Below are positions 28,893-38,279 of a stretch of 64,000 bases of DNA, one piece after another. This stretch comes from Fibrivirga algicola (GTDB taxonomy: Bacteria > Bacteroidota > Bacteroidia > Cytophagales > Spirosomataceae). Numbering within the stretch: position 1 is the stretch's first letter; every line of letters starts with the position of its first letter. Both the position numbers and the translations under genes were made by a program. The notes under the pieces are model-generated. The model saw only the letters and a program-made list of their open reading frames with translations. It had not been told where the DNA came from and made no database searches. Location: assembly GCF_011742925.1 (NCBI RefSeq), contig NZ_WAEL01000008.1, forward strand, positions 310,001-374,000, read 5' to 3'.

Positions 28893-29462
28893 ATGCACGT
28901 TCTGAGGCAGCTTGCTCTTAGCACCATTCTATTGGCCGCCTGGGCCTGTTCAACGCCACGATCAGACAGGCAGCTACCCAACCTTACGGTGACTAATACC
29001 GATACCCTACTTCGGAAAACGGACGATGGCTGGCGCTACAACGGCCAGCCGTTTTCGGGTTACATGGTTGAAAAAGAAACTAACGACCGTATAGTCTATA
29101 AGCTACCAATCATAGACGGCTACGAAAACGGACTGGCGATAGGCTGGTATGCTACCGGCGAAAGACTGCTGGAGCGGCTATTTATCGAGGGCAAAAAAGA
29201 AGGCACTTTCAGGCAGTGGTGGCCCAACGGCAAGCTCCGTTACGTATTTCGATTCAACGACGACCAGTACCACGGCAGTCAGCTCGTGTACTTTCCCTCG
29301 GGCCGGAAACGGGAAGAGAGCACGTACCAGAACGGCGAAAAAGAAGGGCTTCAGCGAGCCTGGAACGAAACCGGGCAACTCGTTTCCAACTACACGGTCA
29401 GAAACGGACGTACCTACGGCATCGTCTCCGTCGAGAGCTGCATGCCCGTCAGTCATTTGTAA
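28893..29462 (+). CDS. MORN-repeat lipoprotein (YwqK-like)
   Basis: 189 residues with a lipoprotein signal (LLAAWACSTP, Cys at about 19). From about residue 50 it is a series of beta-hairpin repeats: YNGQPFSGYMV, YENGLAIGWYATGERL, KKEGTFRQWWPNGKLRY, YHGSQLVYFPSGRKRE, KEGLQRAWNETGQL. This is the MORN/YwqK pattern. Automated annotation often labels such proteins antitoxins, but the lipid anchor and the tight coupling to a multicopper oxidase argue for an envelope role, perhaps as a partner of that oxidase. Confidence 0.82.
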   Translation: MHVLRQLALSTILLAAWACSTPRSDRQLPNLTVTNTDTLLRKTDDGWRYNGQPFSGYMVEKETNDRIVYKLPIIDGYENGLAIGWYATGERLLERLFIEGKKEGTFRQWWPNGKLRYVFRFNDDQYHGSQLVYFPSGRKREESTYQNGEKEGLQRAWNETGQLVSNYTVRNGRTYGIVSVESCMPVSHL

Positions 29463-29505
29463 TACGTTTTGGCCTCAGCGCGAAGCAACACAGCGCGTAC
29501 TTACC

Positions 29506-30798
29506 TCAGTTCTTGCGCGATTTACCGGCAATCGCCGTGATAGCGGTAACCAGCCGGTCGAGGTCTCTGGGCGAATGATAGACGTGCGGTGTAATTCGGA
29601 CACCGTGGATATTCTCCCAGTCGATACCTACGGCGTGAATCTTGTATTTGCCCATTAGCTGACTATCGACTTCGGTGGCTTTCATCCCATCGATAGACAC
29701 CAGCCCCACGGCCCCTGCCCACTCCGGCTTGAGCGACGTATGGATTTTCACGCCGGGTACGTCGCGCACGCGCTCCATCCAGTAATTTTTCAGGTAGTGC
29801 GCCCGGGCAAATTTGCGGGCAGAACCGATGCCATTATGAAAATCGACGGCAGTGCCAATGGCCATTTCTGAGGCAAACGACCGGGTACCCAAACTCTCGA
29901 ACTTCCGAATATCAGGGCCATCGGGTTCGTTGTTCGACAGCAACGCCCACACGTTTTTGATCTTATTCTGCTTCACATACAGCATGCCGCTACCGAACGG
30001 CGCACCCAGCCATTTGTGCAGACTGGTCGCATAATAATCGCAGCCCAGATCAGGAATTTTAAAATCGAACAGGGCAAACGAGTGAGCGCCGTCGGCAATG
30101 ACCTCGATACCACGTTTGTGCGCTTCATCGGCAATTTTCCGCACGGGCATCACCTGCCCTATCCAGTTGATCATGTGCGTGATGTGCACCACTTTTGTTT
30201 TCGACGTAAACGCGCTGACGTACTGGTTGACCAGCGCCGCTTCGTTTTCGCTGGGCAATTCCAGGTTCAGAAATACCAGCTTGATCCCGTCGCGCTTTTC
30301 GCGCTGTTTCCAGGCGTTGAGCATATTCGGGTAATCCTGTTTGGTCAGTACCACCTCATCTCCCGCCTTCAGATTCAGACCAAAAATGACCGTATTCAAG
30401 CCCTCGGTAGCGTTTCGGTTAATGGCGACCTCTTCCGACGAGCAACCCGCCAGTTCGGCCAGTTTGTCGCGCAGGGCTTCGCGGCCCTGATCCAGAATAC
30501 GCCACATGTAATAGGAGGGCGCTTCGTTGCTGTATTGGTAGAACCGGATATGGGCGTCCTGCACCACTTTAGGTTGCGGGCAAACGCCTCCATTATTCAG
30601 ATTGAGTATGTTGGGCGACACAGTATACTCCGACTTGATACGCGCCCAGAAATCTTCATCCTGCGCCCATTCCAGCGGTGATTTCAACGCGGCATCGGGC
30701 AGCGATTGGCCAGCTACATCGGGCAAAAAGGGGGGCAGTGTGATAGCACCCGTAGCGGCGGCGGCCGATTGACGAATAAACTGACGGCGTGAAGTCAT
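29506..30798 (-). CDS. Tat-exported class V aminotransferase (isopenicillin-N-epimerase-like)
   Basis: A 430-residue PLP-dependent enzyme with a textbook twin-arginine signal, SRRQFIRQSAAAATGA. The PLP lysine lies in SLHKWLGAPFGSG; DGAHSFALFD supplies the cofactor-binding Asp and His, and NRNATEGLN the phosphate-binding loop. The family includes isopenicillin N epimerases and cysteine desulphurase-like lyases; the exported Bacteroidota members have no known substrate. The start at 30798 is chosen so that the Tat motif is N-terminal. It is divergent from another Tat substrate, the formamidase at 30966. Confidence 0.9.
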   Translation of the reverse strand: MTSRRQFIRQSAAAATGAITLPPFLPDVAGQSLPDAALKSPLEWAQDEDFWARIKSEYTVSPNILNLNNGGVCPQPKVVQDAHIRFYQYSNEAPSYYMWRILDQGREALRDKLAELAGCSSEEVAINRNATEGLNTVIFGLNLKAGDEVVLTKQDYPNMLNAWKQREKRDGIKLVFLNLELPSENEAALVNQYVSAFTSKTKVVHITHMINWIGQVMPVRKIADEAHKRGIEVIADGAHSFALFDFKIPDLGCDYYATSLHKWLGAPFGSGMLYVKQNKIKNVWALLSNNEPDGPDIRKFESLGTRSFASEMAIGTAVDFHNGIGSARKFARAHYLKNYWMERVRDVPGVKIHTSLKPEWAGAVGLVSIDGMKATEVDSQLMGKYKIHAVGIDWENIHGVRITPHVYHSPRDLDRLVTAITAIAGKSRKN

Positions 30799-30965
30799 GG
30801 CAAGTCGTATCGTTTGAAGAAGCCCTTCGTAAAATAACAAAACTAAATTGGGTGGTCACAGCTCTAAACAAGCATTTTATTTGGCTATTTAGCCTAATTT
30901 TCACGAATCATAGATACTACGACCGTACAGCAATCACTATCATCAACCGACAAACCCCAAACCAT

Positions 30966-32105
30966 ATGAGTACATCACGACGGCGCTTTTTTCGGCAATC
31001 TGCTCAGCGGGGGGCAGCGGCGCTAACGCTCCCTACCATTCTCCAGGCATTTTCTACCGAAACGGCACAGGCTGCAACGACCATAGACTTGGCAGAGCCA
31101 GCCCGACTCAAGCCAACTAGTGTAGTGCGGTCATTACCCGAAAACATGGTCTGGGGCTACTTTGGGGCCGATGTGCCGCCCGTTAGCCGCATCAAAGATG
31201 GCGACATCGTGGAAATTCAGACCGTGAACCCGTCGGGAGTGAGCCGCACCGATCCGGAAGCGTTTTACAAGACCAATAACCTGACCATCGATGATCATGC
31301 AAAGGAGGTGATCGCGATTATGAAACAGGTGAAACCCGAACCATCTGGTATCCGGGGGCACATGCTGACCGGACCGATTTACATCGAAAATGCCCAGCCC
31401 GGCGACCACATCGAAATCCGTATTCTCGACCTCACCCTCCCCGCCGACTTTGGCGTCAACAGCGTGTGGCCGGGCGGGGGCGGCATTCCTGATTTGGTGA
31501 AACAGCGAGAAACGTTTGTGTATCGCTACGATGCCAAACGCCGCACAGGTACGTTCATCGACGGCGTTGAGATACCGCTAAAGCCATTTATGGGGGTTAT
31601 GGCCTTGTCGCCTCCACCCGAAACCGGGCGGGTCAGCTCTATTCCACCCGCTTTTTTCGGAGGGAATCTCGACATCAAGCACCTGACTAAACATTCGACG
31701 CTTCACCTGCCGGTATCGGTGCCGGGTGGGCTATTCACGACGGGCGATGGGCATGCCGCCCAGGGCAACGGCGAAGTGAGTGGGGTGGCCATTGAAACAG
31801 CCGTGAACCTGACGGCGCAGTTTATCGTGCACAAAAACAGCGGACTGAAAATGCCCCGTGCCGAAACGCCTACGCACTTCATTGCTGTGGGGCTAGATAA
31901 GGACCTGGACAAAGCCATGAAGCAGGCCCTCGCCGAAGCCGTTCAATTTATCCAGACGGAGTTGGGCTTCACCTTCAATCAGGCCCTCTCCATTGCCAGC
32001 ACCGGCGTTGACCTCGAAATCAGCCAGGTAGTCGATCAGGTGTTGGGCGTACACGCTATGATTCCAAAGGCTATCTTTCCCAAAAAGAAATTTGGCTATT
32101 GGTAG
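30966..32105 (+). CDS. Tat-exported acetamidase/formamidase
   Basis: A 379-residue FmdA/AmdA-type amidase. The N-terminus STSRRRFFRQSAQRGAAAL is a Tat signal, cleaved near TAQA. The core has PENMVWGYFGADVPP, TGPIYIENAQPGD, the glycine-rich NSVWPGGGGIPD, and GDGHAAQGNGEVSG, all conserved in this family. Formamidases hydrolyse short amides to ammonia and a carboxylate; most are cytoplasmic, so export is unusual. The frame continues upstream to 30789, but ATG at 30966 places the Tat motif correctly. It shares a 167-bp divergent promoter region with the aminotransferase. Confidence 0.9.
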   Translation: MSTSRRRFFRQSAQRGAAALTLPTILQAFSTETAQAATTIDLAEPARLKPTSVVRSLPENMVWGYFGADVPPVSRIKDGDIVEIQTVNPSGVSRTDPEAFYKTNNLTIDDHAKEVIAIMKQVKPEPSGIRGHMLTGPIYIENAQPGDHIEIRILDLTLPADFGVNSVWPGGGGIPDLVKQRETFVYRYDAKRRTGTFIDGVEIPLKPFMGVMALSPPPETGRVSSIPPAFFGGNLDIKHLTKHSTLHLPVSVPGGLFTTGDGHAAQGNGEVSGVAIETAVNLTAQFIVHKNSGLKMPRAETPTHFIAVGLDKDLDKAMKQALAEAVQFIQTELGFTFNQALSIASTGVDLEISQVVDQVLGVHAMIPKAIFPKKKFGYW

Positions 32106-32237
32106 GTGCTCCCCGCTTCACCGGCGTTGACACATTGTCGACTGTTTTTAGCCAGCAAAAAGGTATCAATCAGACACGTACTCCATCCTTTCACCGGTCT
32201 ACCAATTCGATAAAAGGACGGAATACGCCCATCCGGC

Positions 32238-32621
32238 ATGAGCCAGACCGAACAGAACAAACAGACCGCCGTTGCCTTCTACGAACTGATGTTCAATGAA
32301 TGTCGACCTGCCGAAGCCATTGCCCGGTATGTAGGCGACACCTATATTCAGCATAACCCGCACGTTGCCGATGGGAAGGAGGGCTTCATTGCTTATTTCG
32401 AGCGCATGGCGGTGGAGTATCCGGGTAAGCGTGTCACAATCAAGCGTGTACTAGCCGAAGGCGACCTGGTTATGCTTCATTGTTTTCAGCAATGGCCGGG
32501 TGATTCGGACTATGCAGGAATCGACATTTTCAGATTTGATAAAGACGGAAAGATCGTTGAGCACTGGGACGTACTACAGGTTATCGCTGGCGAATCAGCC
32601 AATAGTAATGGCCTTTTCTAA
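32238..32621 (+). CDS. SnoaL-like (NTF2 fold) protein
   Basis: 127 residues of the SnoaL/ketosteroid-isomerase-like alpha+beta barrel: [33 protein letters not shown] and the C-terminal [19 protein letters not shown] are the recurrent blocks. Members act as small isomerases, cyclases or hydrolases; the substrate is unknown. Its last 14 nt overlap the start of the HODM gene, so the two are translationally coupled. Confidence 0.85.
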   Translation: MSQTEQNKQTAVAFYELMFNECRPAEAIARYVGDTYIQHNPHVADGKEGFIAYFERMAVEYPGKRVTIKRVLAEGDLVMLHCFQQWPGDSDYAGIDIFRFDKDGKIVEHWDVLQVIAGESANSNGLF

Positions 32622-33588
32622 AAGCAACGCCCCCTGTCAGTTTGTAGCCATGCTCCCCTATTTTCCGTTCGGCCAGCGATTCAACGATAAAATGGGCACG
32701 GCGCCCCTGACCGGGAGCGACCAGCTGATCGAGGTAGACAGCCATTATCAAGCCGAGACTGCGCTCAAAAAGCGGCTATTGACCGAGTTACCAGACTACT
32801 ACTATACGATGCTGCCGGGCTACGAAATAGCCCAATGGGAGGTACTTGACCTGGTACTTCAGAACCTGGCCCGATTTTACCCCGAGCAGTTTACACTTCG
32901 CCGGGAACGCGACCACTGGCACTGGCAAAACCGGCTATTCAGAGAAGAAACGGCCTTTATCTTTGGCGAGTTAGGTACGTTACCCACCGACCCGCTCAAC
33001 TGGGTTGGGCAACAGGCGCAGGAAGATCTGGTGCTGCTGGCAGGCCCGGAGGCGACGCTGGTGGGTGGTCAACTGTGTTTTGCCAACGGCTGGTGCCTCA
33101 ACGAGAAGGTGAGGCTTCCCTTCTGGCAAATACACGCGCCCATCGTTCCAATTGTTGAACCGATGATGCGGGCCGCACAGACGCTCATGGAACGACTGCC
33201 AGTTGGCCGACCGGTTTGGCGCGCAAACTGGAGCCTGAAAGTAACCGATCAGCTTGACCTGTCGAGCCGACACACGGCCGCACTCGACCAACAACTAACC
33301 AGCCGTTTACCGGACCTCACGCCCGACATCATTGGCGAACAGCTCTTTATCCGTATCGAGCGGCAAACCCTGACGCGCCTTCCCCGGTCGGGGGCAATCC
33401 TGTTCGGAATTCATACGTATCAGAATCGGCTGGCCAGCGAGATTGCAGCCAGAAACGAGGCAGCCCGCCAACTGGCGCAGGTACTTAGCACCACCCCGCC
33501 CGCCATGCTCGACTATAAAGGTATGACCCCGTTTATGCCCGCCCTGTTAACGTACCTGACCCGGCAATCAACCAGTACCACGCCATGA
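32608..33588 (+). CDS. Heme-dependent oxidative N-demethylase-like protein (DUF3445)
   Basis: 326 residues matching the DUF3445/HODM family as I know it: [10 protein letters not shown] near the start, the HWHWQNRLF stretch, [12 protein letters not shown], then [15 protein letters not shown] and WRANWSL. The characterised member oxidatively removes methyl groups from secondary amines using a PAS-like heme domain. ATG at 32608 is preferred, giving a 14-bp overlap with the SnoaL gene. Coupling to a SnoaL protein suggests a small-molecule degradative step. The domain call is from memory of family signatures. Confidence 0.75.
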   Translation: MAFSKSNAPCQFVAMLPYFPFGQRFNDKMGTAPLTGSDQLIEVDSHYQAETALKKRLLTELPDYYYTMLPGYEIAQWEVLDLVLQNLARFYPEQFTLRRERDHWHWQNRLFREETAFIFGELGTLPTDPLNWVGQQAQEDLVLLAGPEATLVGGQLCFANGWCLNEKVRLPFWQIHAPIVPIVEPMMRAAQTLMERLPVGRPVWRANWSLKVTDQLDLSSRHTAALDQQLTSRLPDLTPDIIGEQLFIRIERQTLTRLPRSGAILFGIHTYQNRLASEIAARNEAARQLAQVLSTTPPAMLDYKGMTPFMPALLTYLTRQSTSTTP

Positions 33589-33605
33589 GGTAATCAAAAA
33601 CGAGT

Positions 33606-34754
33606 TTACCCTTTCTTCACCGATTCGAATTTGCCTTCGCCATTGAACAACAGGTAGTAAAGCGTTTCGCCAACCTTCACCACAACCGTATAGCTCGTTG
33701 GTTTTGTGTCAGTTAGTACCGATACGCCTTTCATAAACTGCCAGCCGGGGTATGTTTTATTCAGGTATTCGGTTATGGGAGCAGGTAGCTCAGCGGCCGC
33801 ATTGATCGCTTTTTCTACCGCCCGGGGCGTATACTGGTTCGCCAGCACTTTACCGTCGGCGTCGAAGGTAATCTCGTACCGTTTGCCGTCTTTCATAACC
33901 ACCACATAGTACACTTTCCGGCCCTCTTTCGTAGCAACAGAGCCCTTCTCGAAGGTGTAACCCGTCAGGAAAGCAATGGCGGCGGCTGGTAGGTCAGCGA
34001 TCGACTTCAGTTCAGTTGGCGTAACTGGCGGTATCGACGCGCTTGATTTGGTTAGTTTGCCGTCGTTGTCGAATACCAGTTCATACACGGTGGTCCCTTT
34101 GGTAGCCACCACCAGGTACGTTTTCTTACCGTCTTTATCGACAGTAGCTACTCCTTTGGCAAAGGTCAGGCTGTTGTCTTTCAGGTACTGGCTCGCAGCG
34201 CCGGGAAGGTCCTCAGCTTTCAGGATCGGAAACGTTTTGGGAGCCTCGGTAACTGGTTTGATGGTCGCCTTGAACTCAAGTATCAGTGCCCCACTGGCAT
34301 CGAAGATCAGCGTTACTTCTTCTGTTTCGTTGCGCAGTGCCACCTTGTAGGCTTTCTGGTTGTTGTACTGCCCCTCGCCCACGCCCGTCATCTTGTAGGC
34401 TGGGTACGTCTTTTCGATGTATACTTTTGCGGCGGCTGGAAGCGTTACCGCCTGCGTGCCTGTGCTACCGTCGCCTTTACCCAGTGCATATGCTTCCAGA
34501 ATAGCGCCTTTCGCGTTGACGGTAGCCTGATGCGCCACAGCCTGCACTGTGAAGTCAGACTCCCAAACGCTGCCCTTGTCGATCTCCGAAAAACTCAGGT
34601 TCGTGGCTGTCGGATAGGCGCTTTTTACTGCCTGTACCACCGCCGCAGGTACGTTGGCAAAGTCGGTCGTCGTGGTAGGCTGTACCTCCTGCTGACGGCA
34701 GGCGTCAAGCCACAATAAAGCCAGCAGAGTTGTATAGAGTAGGATCTTTTTCAT
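33606..34754 (-). CDS. Lipoprotein with five PepSY-like repeats
   Basis: 382 residues, lipoprotein signal ending LLWLDAC (Cys at about 19). The mature part is five copies of a roughly 60-residue unit: a helix LPAA/VPAAV--Y---YP followed by a four-strand sheet ending TFDADGKVL. The copies start at about residues 33, 104, 183, 249 and 319. This is the PepSY-like/BLIP-like fold of Bacteroidota periplasmic proteins, usually with two or three units. Such proteins are thought to bind peptides or inhibit enzymes, without firm evidence. It is convergent with the HODM gene, with only 17 bp between the stop codons. Confidence 0.85.
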   Translation of the reverse strand: MKKILLYTTLLALLWLDACRQQEVQPTTTTDFANVPAAVVQAVKSAYPTATNLSFSEIDKGSVWESDFTVQAVAHQATVNAKGAILEAYALGKGDGSTGTQAVTLPAAAKVYIEKTYPAYKMTGVGEGQYNNQKAYKVALRNETEEVTLIFDASGALILEFKATIKPVTEAPKTFPILKAEDLPGAASQYLKDNSLTFAKGVATVDKDGKKTYLVVATKGTTVYELVFDNDGKLTKSSASIPPVTPTELKSIADLPAAAIAFLTGYTFEKGSVATKEGRKVYYVVVMKDGKRYEITFDADGKVLANQYTPRAVEKAINAAAELPAPITEYLNKTYPGWQFMKGVSVLTDTKPTSYTVVVKVGETLYYLLFNGEGKFESVKKG

Positions 34755-34864
34755 GGCATACGGAGCGTGTAGACGTTGTTGGTTATGAGCTTGTTAGGCT
34801 AACAAATATAGAGACGCATCTATATTTATCACTATATCGCCATTAAGTAGTACTCATCGACCAT

Positions 34865-35740
34865 TCATCCCCTATAGGCAAGCATGATCAGGAAGAAAAT
34901 ATTCATACCCCAGCCGGTCAGGCGGGTCATCCACATGGCGGCGCGGTAATCGGCGGCGCGGGGATTCTGCCACACCTTATAGGTAAGCACGGCTAGATAC
35001 ACGACACCCGGAATGAGCAGGGCGACCATAAGTAAAAACGGCCAGGTGCCTTCGTAGAAGAGAAGAAAACAGATACCCGACGCCAACAGACATAGCCAGG
35101 CGTTGATGAATGTACCCCGAACGCCCATCAACCGGCTGATGGTGAGGTCGCCCCGGCTGGCATCTTCGGCATGCTGATACACCTGCGTAACCGGATACAG
35201 GGCCAGAATATTCAGCGCCGAAATCAATGTACCCAGCCACAAACCAATGGACTTCGACATCACAAATAACTCCCAGAAGCTTACATCGTGCATGATCATA
35301 TAGGTCATCAGGAAAACGAATCCGCCCTGAAACGTGCTGATCAACAGCCAGCTGGCAATCGGCCGTTTTTTGATTCGTATTCCCGTGTGACTGTAGCATT
35401 TCATGAACGCGCCATACACCAGAATGAACACCACAAATTGGGTATTGATGAATACCGCCGCCAGTAGCGACAGCGCTTCGAGGCCCATAGATACCCAAAA
35501 GAGCGTTCTGTCGACGGGGGGCGGGCTCTCCAGGCCGTTTACACTGCCTTCGTCTTTGTCGTAATAACTGTTGAAGGTGTTGGCGGCCGGATACACCAGC
35601 ACATGAATGATGAGCAGCACCCACACGGCCCGCCCCCAGTTGTTGATTCCCGGCGGGAGAGTCATAGCAAATAGGCATACGGGGAGCAGGTAAATAGAGA
35701 AAGGCATCCGCAGATGCAGCCAAATAGCGCGTGGAGTCAT
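34865..35740 (-). CDS. UbiA-family prenyltransferase
   Basis: A 291-residue integral membrane protein with about nine hydrophobic segments. The first Asp-rich motif is NTFNSYYDKDEGSVNG and the second is VYQHAEDASRGDLT, which in UbiA enzymes bind the prenyl diphosphate through magnesium. It attaches an isoprenoid to an acceptor, typically aromatic. It is divergent from a type III polyketide synthase across 131 bp. Type III enzymes make alkylresorcinols, alkylpyrones or related phenols, so it may prenylate such a product. That link is inference from position. Confidence 0.85.
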   Translation of the reverse strand: MTPRAIWLHLRMPFSIYLLPVCLFAMTLPPGINNWGRAVWVLLIIHVLVYPAANTFNSYYDKDEGSVNGLESPPPVDRTLFWVSMGLEALSLLAAVFINTQFVVFILVYGAFMKCYSHTGIRIKKRPIASWLLISTFQGGFVFLMTYMIMHDVSFWELFVMSKSIGLWLGTLISALNILALYPVTQVYQHAEDASRGDLTISRLMGVRGTFINAWLCLLASGICFLLFYEGTWPFLLMVALLIPGVVYLAVLTYKVWQNPRAADYRAAMWMTRLTGWGMNIFFLIMLAYRG

Positions 35741-35871
35741 ACTTGTGAAGTCATAATTGTGAATGGGTAAACAACCTTATGGTAACGGCGTGGTTATCTG
35801 TATAACATCGTGTTGGTGACAAAGCACGTATATTGGCAAATAACCCGTCATACCGCACAACAACATTCCTA

Positions 35872-37062
35872 ATGAACGTACCTGCCAGTTTTATTACGTC
35901 GCTCGGCACTGCCGTACCAGCCAACGCCATTCCACAGGCACAGATCGCCCGCTTTATGGCCGAAGCCCTGGGCATGGACGAACGCGATCAACGTCGGCTT
36001 ACGGCCCTGTACCGGCATACCCGCATCGATCAGCGGCATTCGGTGTTACCTGATTACAGCCGTTCGCGGGGTGAATATACGTTCTACCCTAACACCGAAG
36101 GTCTTGAACCATTTCCAACGGTGGGGCAGCGTATGGTACGATATCGCCAGGAGGCCGTTCCGCTGGCGCTCAAGGCCATCGATGACTGCCTGGCCAGTTA
36201 CCCCGGCTTTGACAAACAACGCATTACGCACGTAGTGACCGTGAGTTGCACAGGCCTGTACGCGCCCGGCCCCGATATAGAGATCATCGAAGCGATGGGC
36301 CTGCCCGGTACCACGCAACGCATGGCCATCAACTTCATGGGCTGCTACGGTGCCTTCAACGGATTGAAAGCCGCCGACGCCATTGTACGCTCTACGCCCG
36401 ACGCCGTGGTGCTGGTGGTTTGCGTTGAACTGTGTACGTTGCATTTTCAAAAGAAAGACGACCTCGACAACCTCCTCTCCAACGCACTCTTTTCCGACGG
36501 GGCAGCGGCGGTACTCGTAGAAGGTCAGGCGCGGGTCGATCGGTCGCTGCGGCTCCGGTCGTTTTACTGTGACCTGCTGCCCGCCGGCAAAGACGCAATG
36601 GCCTGGCACGTAACCGATTTCGGCTTCGAAATGACGCTGACATCAGAAGTCCCCACGTTTATTCAGCAGGGTATTGGGCAAATGCTATCGCGCTTGCTCG
36701 AACGCAGTGGCCTCACCATTGGCGACATAGGTACGTATGCCCTGCACCCCGGCGGCCGACGTATTCTGGAAGTGATTGAAGGGCAACTGGGCCTCGACCA
36801 GACAGACAACCGCTACGCCTACCAGGTGCTGCGCGAGTTCGGCAATATGTCGTCGGCGACGGTACTATTTGTGTTGAAAGCGATCTGGAACGACCTGGAA
36901 AACGCGGCCACCGACCCCGACAAAAACAGCGACGGTGCCTTCAATATTCTGAGTTGCGCTTTCGGTCCCGGCCTTACGCTCGAATCCATGATTCTGGAAG
37001 CGAACTATACGCCGGTTTCGGAAGCAACAGTAACAAACGCTGCCGACCTGGTCACGGTGTAG
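35872..37062 (+). CDS. Type III polyketide synthase (chalcone/stilbene synthase-like)
   Basis: 396 residues with the complete catalytic triad: C158 in FMGCYGAFNGL, H292 in ALHPGGRRIL and N325 in GNMSSATVLF. The C-terminal CAFGPGLTLE is the conserved GFGPG-type loop. Type III enzymes condense malonyl-CoA onto an acyl-CoA starter to give pyrones, resorcinols or phloroglucinols. The frame is open to 35833, but ATG at 35872 (MNVPASFITSLGTAVP) is the normal start. With the divergent UbiA gene it forms a minimal candidate locus for a prenylated phenolic lipid. The starter unit is unknown. Confidence 0.92.
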   Translation: MNVPASFITSLGTAVPANAIPQAQIARFMAEALGMDERDQRRLTALYRHTRIDQRHSVLPDYSRSRGEYTFYPNTEGLEPFPTVGQRMVRYRQEAVPLALKAIDDCLASYPGFDKQRITHVVTVSCTGLYAPGPDIEIIEAMGLPGTTQRMAINFMGCYGAFNGLKAADAIVRSTPDAVVLVVCVELCTLHFQKKDDLDNLLSNALFSDGAAAVLVEGQARVDRSLRLRSFYCDLLPAGKDAMAWHVTDFGFEMTLTSEVPTFIQQGIGQMLSRLLERSGLTIGDIGTYALHPGGRRILEVIEGQLGLDQTDNRYAYQVLREFGNMSSATVLFVLKAIWNDLENAATDPDKNSDGAFNILSCAFGPGLTLESMILEANYTPVSEATVTNAADLVTV

Positions 37063-37101
37063 GTACATCTTTGCTCCTACCAGAAGTTGACTCAAACAAG
37101 C

Positions 37102-37680
37102 ATGGCCGTTTCACCTAAAGAACTACTGCTTAGCTTCGTATCGGTCTTGGAGCCGTTGCCAGACCTCGTTTTAGCCGATATCGAACAGGCTACTACAGTG
37201 CAGTCTATTCCTAAAGGAACGATACTACTCGAGGCAGGCCATATTTGCCAGCACGTTTGGTTTATAGCGGCCGGTGCTGCGCGTGCTTTTTACTATAAAG
37301 ACGGCCGGGAAGCTACCGCCTGGTTCATGGGGCAACACGATTTCATTATTTCGGTGCGCAGTTTCATCGAGCAAAAACCCAGCTACGAATACATTCAGAC
37401 ACTGACCGATTGTACCCTGGTCAGTATCACATACAGCCAGCTTCAGCACTTGTATCAGAAACACCCGTCATTCAATTCCGTGGGGCGGCAGCTCATTGAA
37501 AAATACTACGCACTTAGTGAAGAACGCCTGTTTCAGTTACGGATGAACACCGCCGCCGAGCGCTATGATCTGCTATTGGCAACGTACCCAGCCATCTTCA
37601 AACAGGCCTCTTTAAAGCAGATAGCCTCCTACATTGGCGTTACCCCCGAAACCGTCAGCCGACTCCGTAAACGAAAATAG
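37102..37680 (+). CDS. Crp/Fnr-family transcriptional regulator
   Basis: 192 residues: a cyclic-nucleotide-binding-like beta roll (about 20-115, [20 protein letters not shown] to WFMGQHDFI) and a C-terminal winged helix with [19 protein letters not shown]. The FGE--A-type phosphate-binding cassette of true cAMP receptors is not obvious, as in most Bacteroidota members of this group. A TTG at 37087 would add five residues; ATG at 37102 is preferred. It starts 39 bp after the polyketide synthase gene and may share its transcript or control it. Confidence 0.88.
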   Translation: MAVSPKELLLSFVSVLEPLPDLVLADIEQATTVQSIPKGTILLEAGHICQHVWFIAAGAARAFYYKDGREATAWFMGQHDFIISVRSFIEQKPSYEYIQTLTDCTLVSITYSQLQHLYQKHPSFNSVGRQLIEKYYALSEERLFQLRMNTAAERYDLLLATYPAIFKQASLKQIASYIGVTPETVSRLRKRK

Positions 37681-37760
37681 CCGGGTACGTTCTTGATAGA
37701 TGTCAAGTGAAAGAAGGGTACGGGTAGCTTGCTTTGTTGCGTTCAAAAGTCAACAAAGCC

Positions 37761-38183
37761 ATGCAACAATACCTCCGTAAACAAACGATCAAACGTTGGC
37801 TTCGGCTCTTTTCCTGGATCGCTCTTATTACTAACGCGTACCCAGTTGGCAACATCATACTCTTGTTCGGCAATGAGTTTGATTACGTTACCAAACAGGG
37901 AAGGTGGACGTATGAAGACCAATTTTTCGGACAGCGATACGAAGACGTTTACGCATCCTACCAGGTAAATTCTCAAGAACCAGGTTACGAAGACGATAGT
38001 CCATTGTATCGTACATCGCCTATCAATGTGTTGAAATTCTGGCGATGGAGCGACTACACCATTCACCCCCGCTGGCGGTTACCTTATAATGATCAGACTG
38101 ATACACTTAAGAAAGGGCCCGTCAAGGTCAACCCGGAAAAACTCAGGCTCTGGAAACGAATGCAGGATATCAACGGCTACTGA
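37761..38183 (+). CDS. Hypothetical protein with one membrane segment
   Basis: 140 residues, not recognised. A basic N-terminus (MQQYLRKQTIKRWLRL) precedes a hydrophobic stretch (about 17-38, FSWIALITNAYPVGNIILLF); the remainder is polar and rich in Tyr, Trp and Asp, and probably extracytoplasmic. Codon use is in line with a real gene, though less GC-rich than neighbours. No partner is suggested by context. Confidence 0.5.
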   Translation: MQQYLRKQTIKRWLRLFSWIALITNAYPVGNIILLFGNEFDYVTKQGRWTYEDQFFGQRYEDVYASYQVNSQEPGYEDDSPLYRTSPINVLKFWRWSDYTIHPRWRLPYNDQTDTLKKGPVKVNPEKLRLWKRMQDINGY

Positions 38184-38279
38184 CAATCACGCCACAGGCC
38201 TGGTGCGTGTTTGTGGGCAGGACGTACCTACACTACATTCGGGTACGTTACCAGCCTTGACATACCCTGCCCTTTGCCT

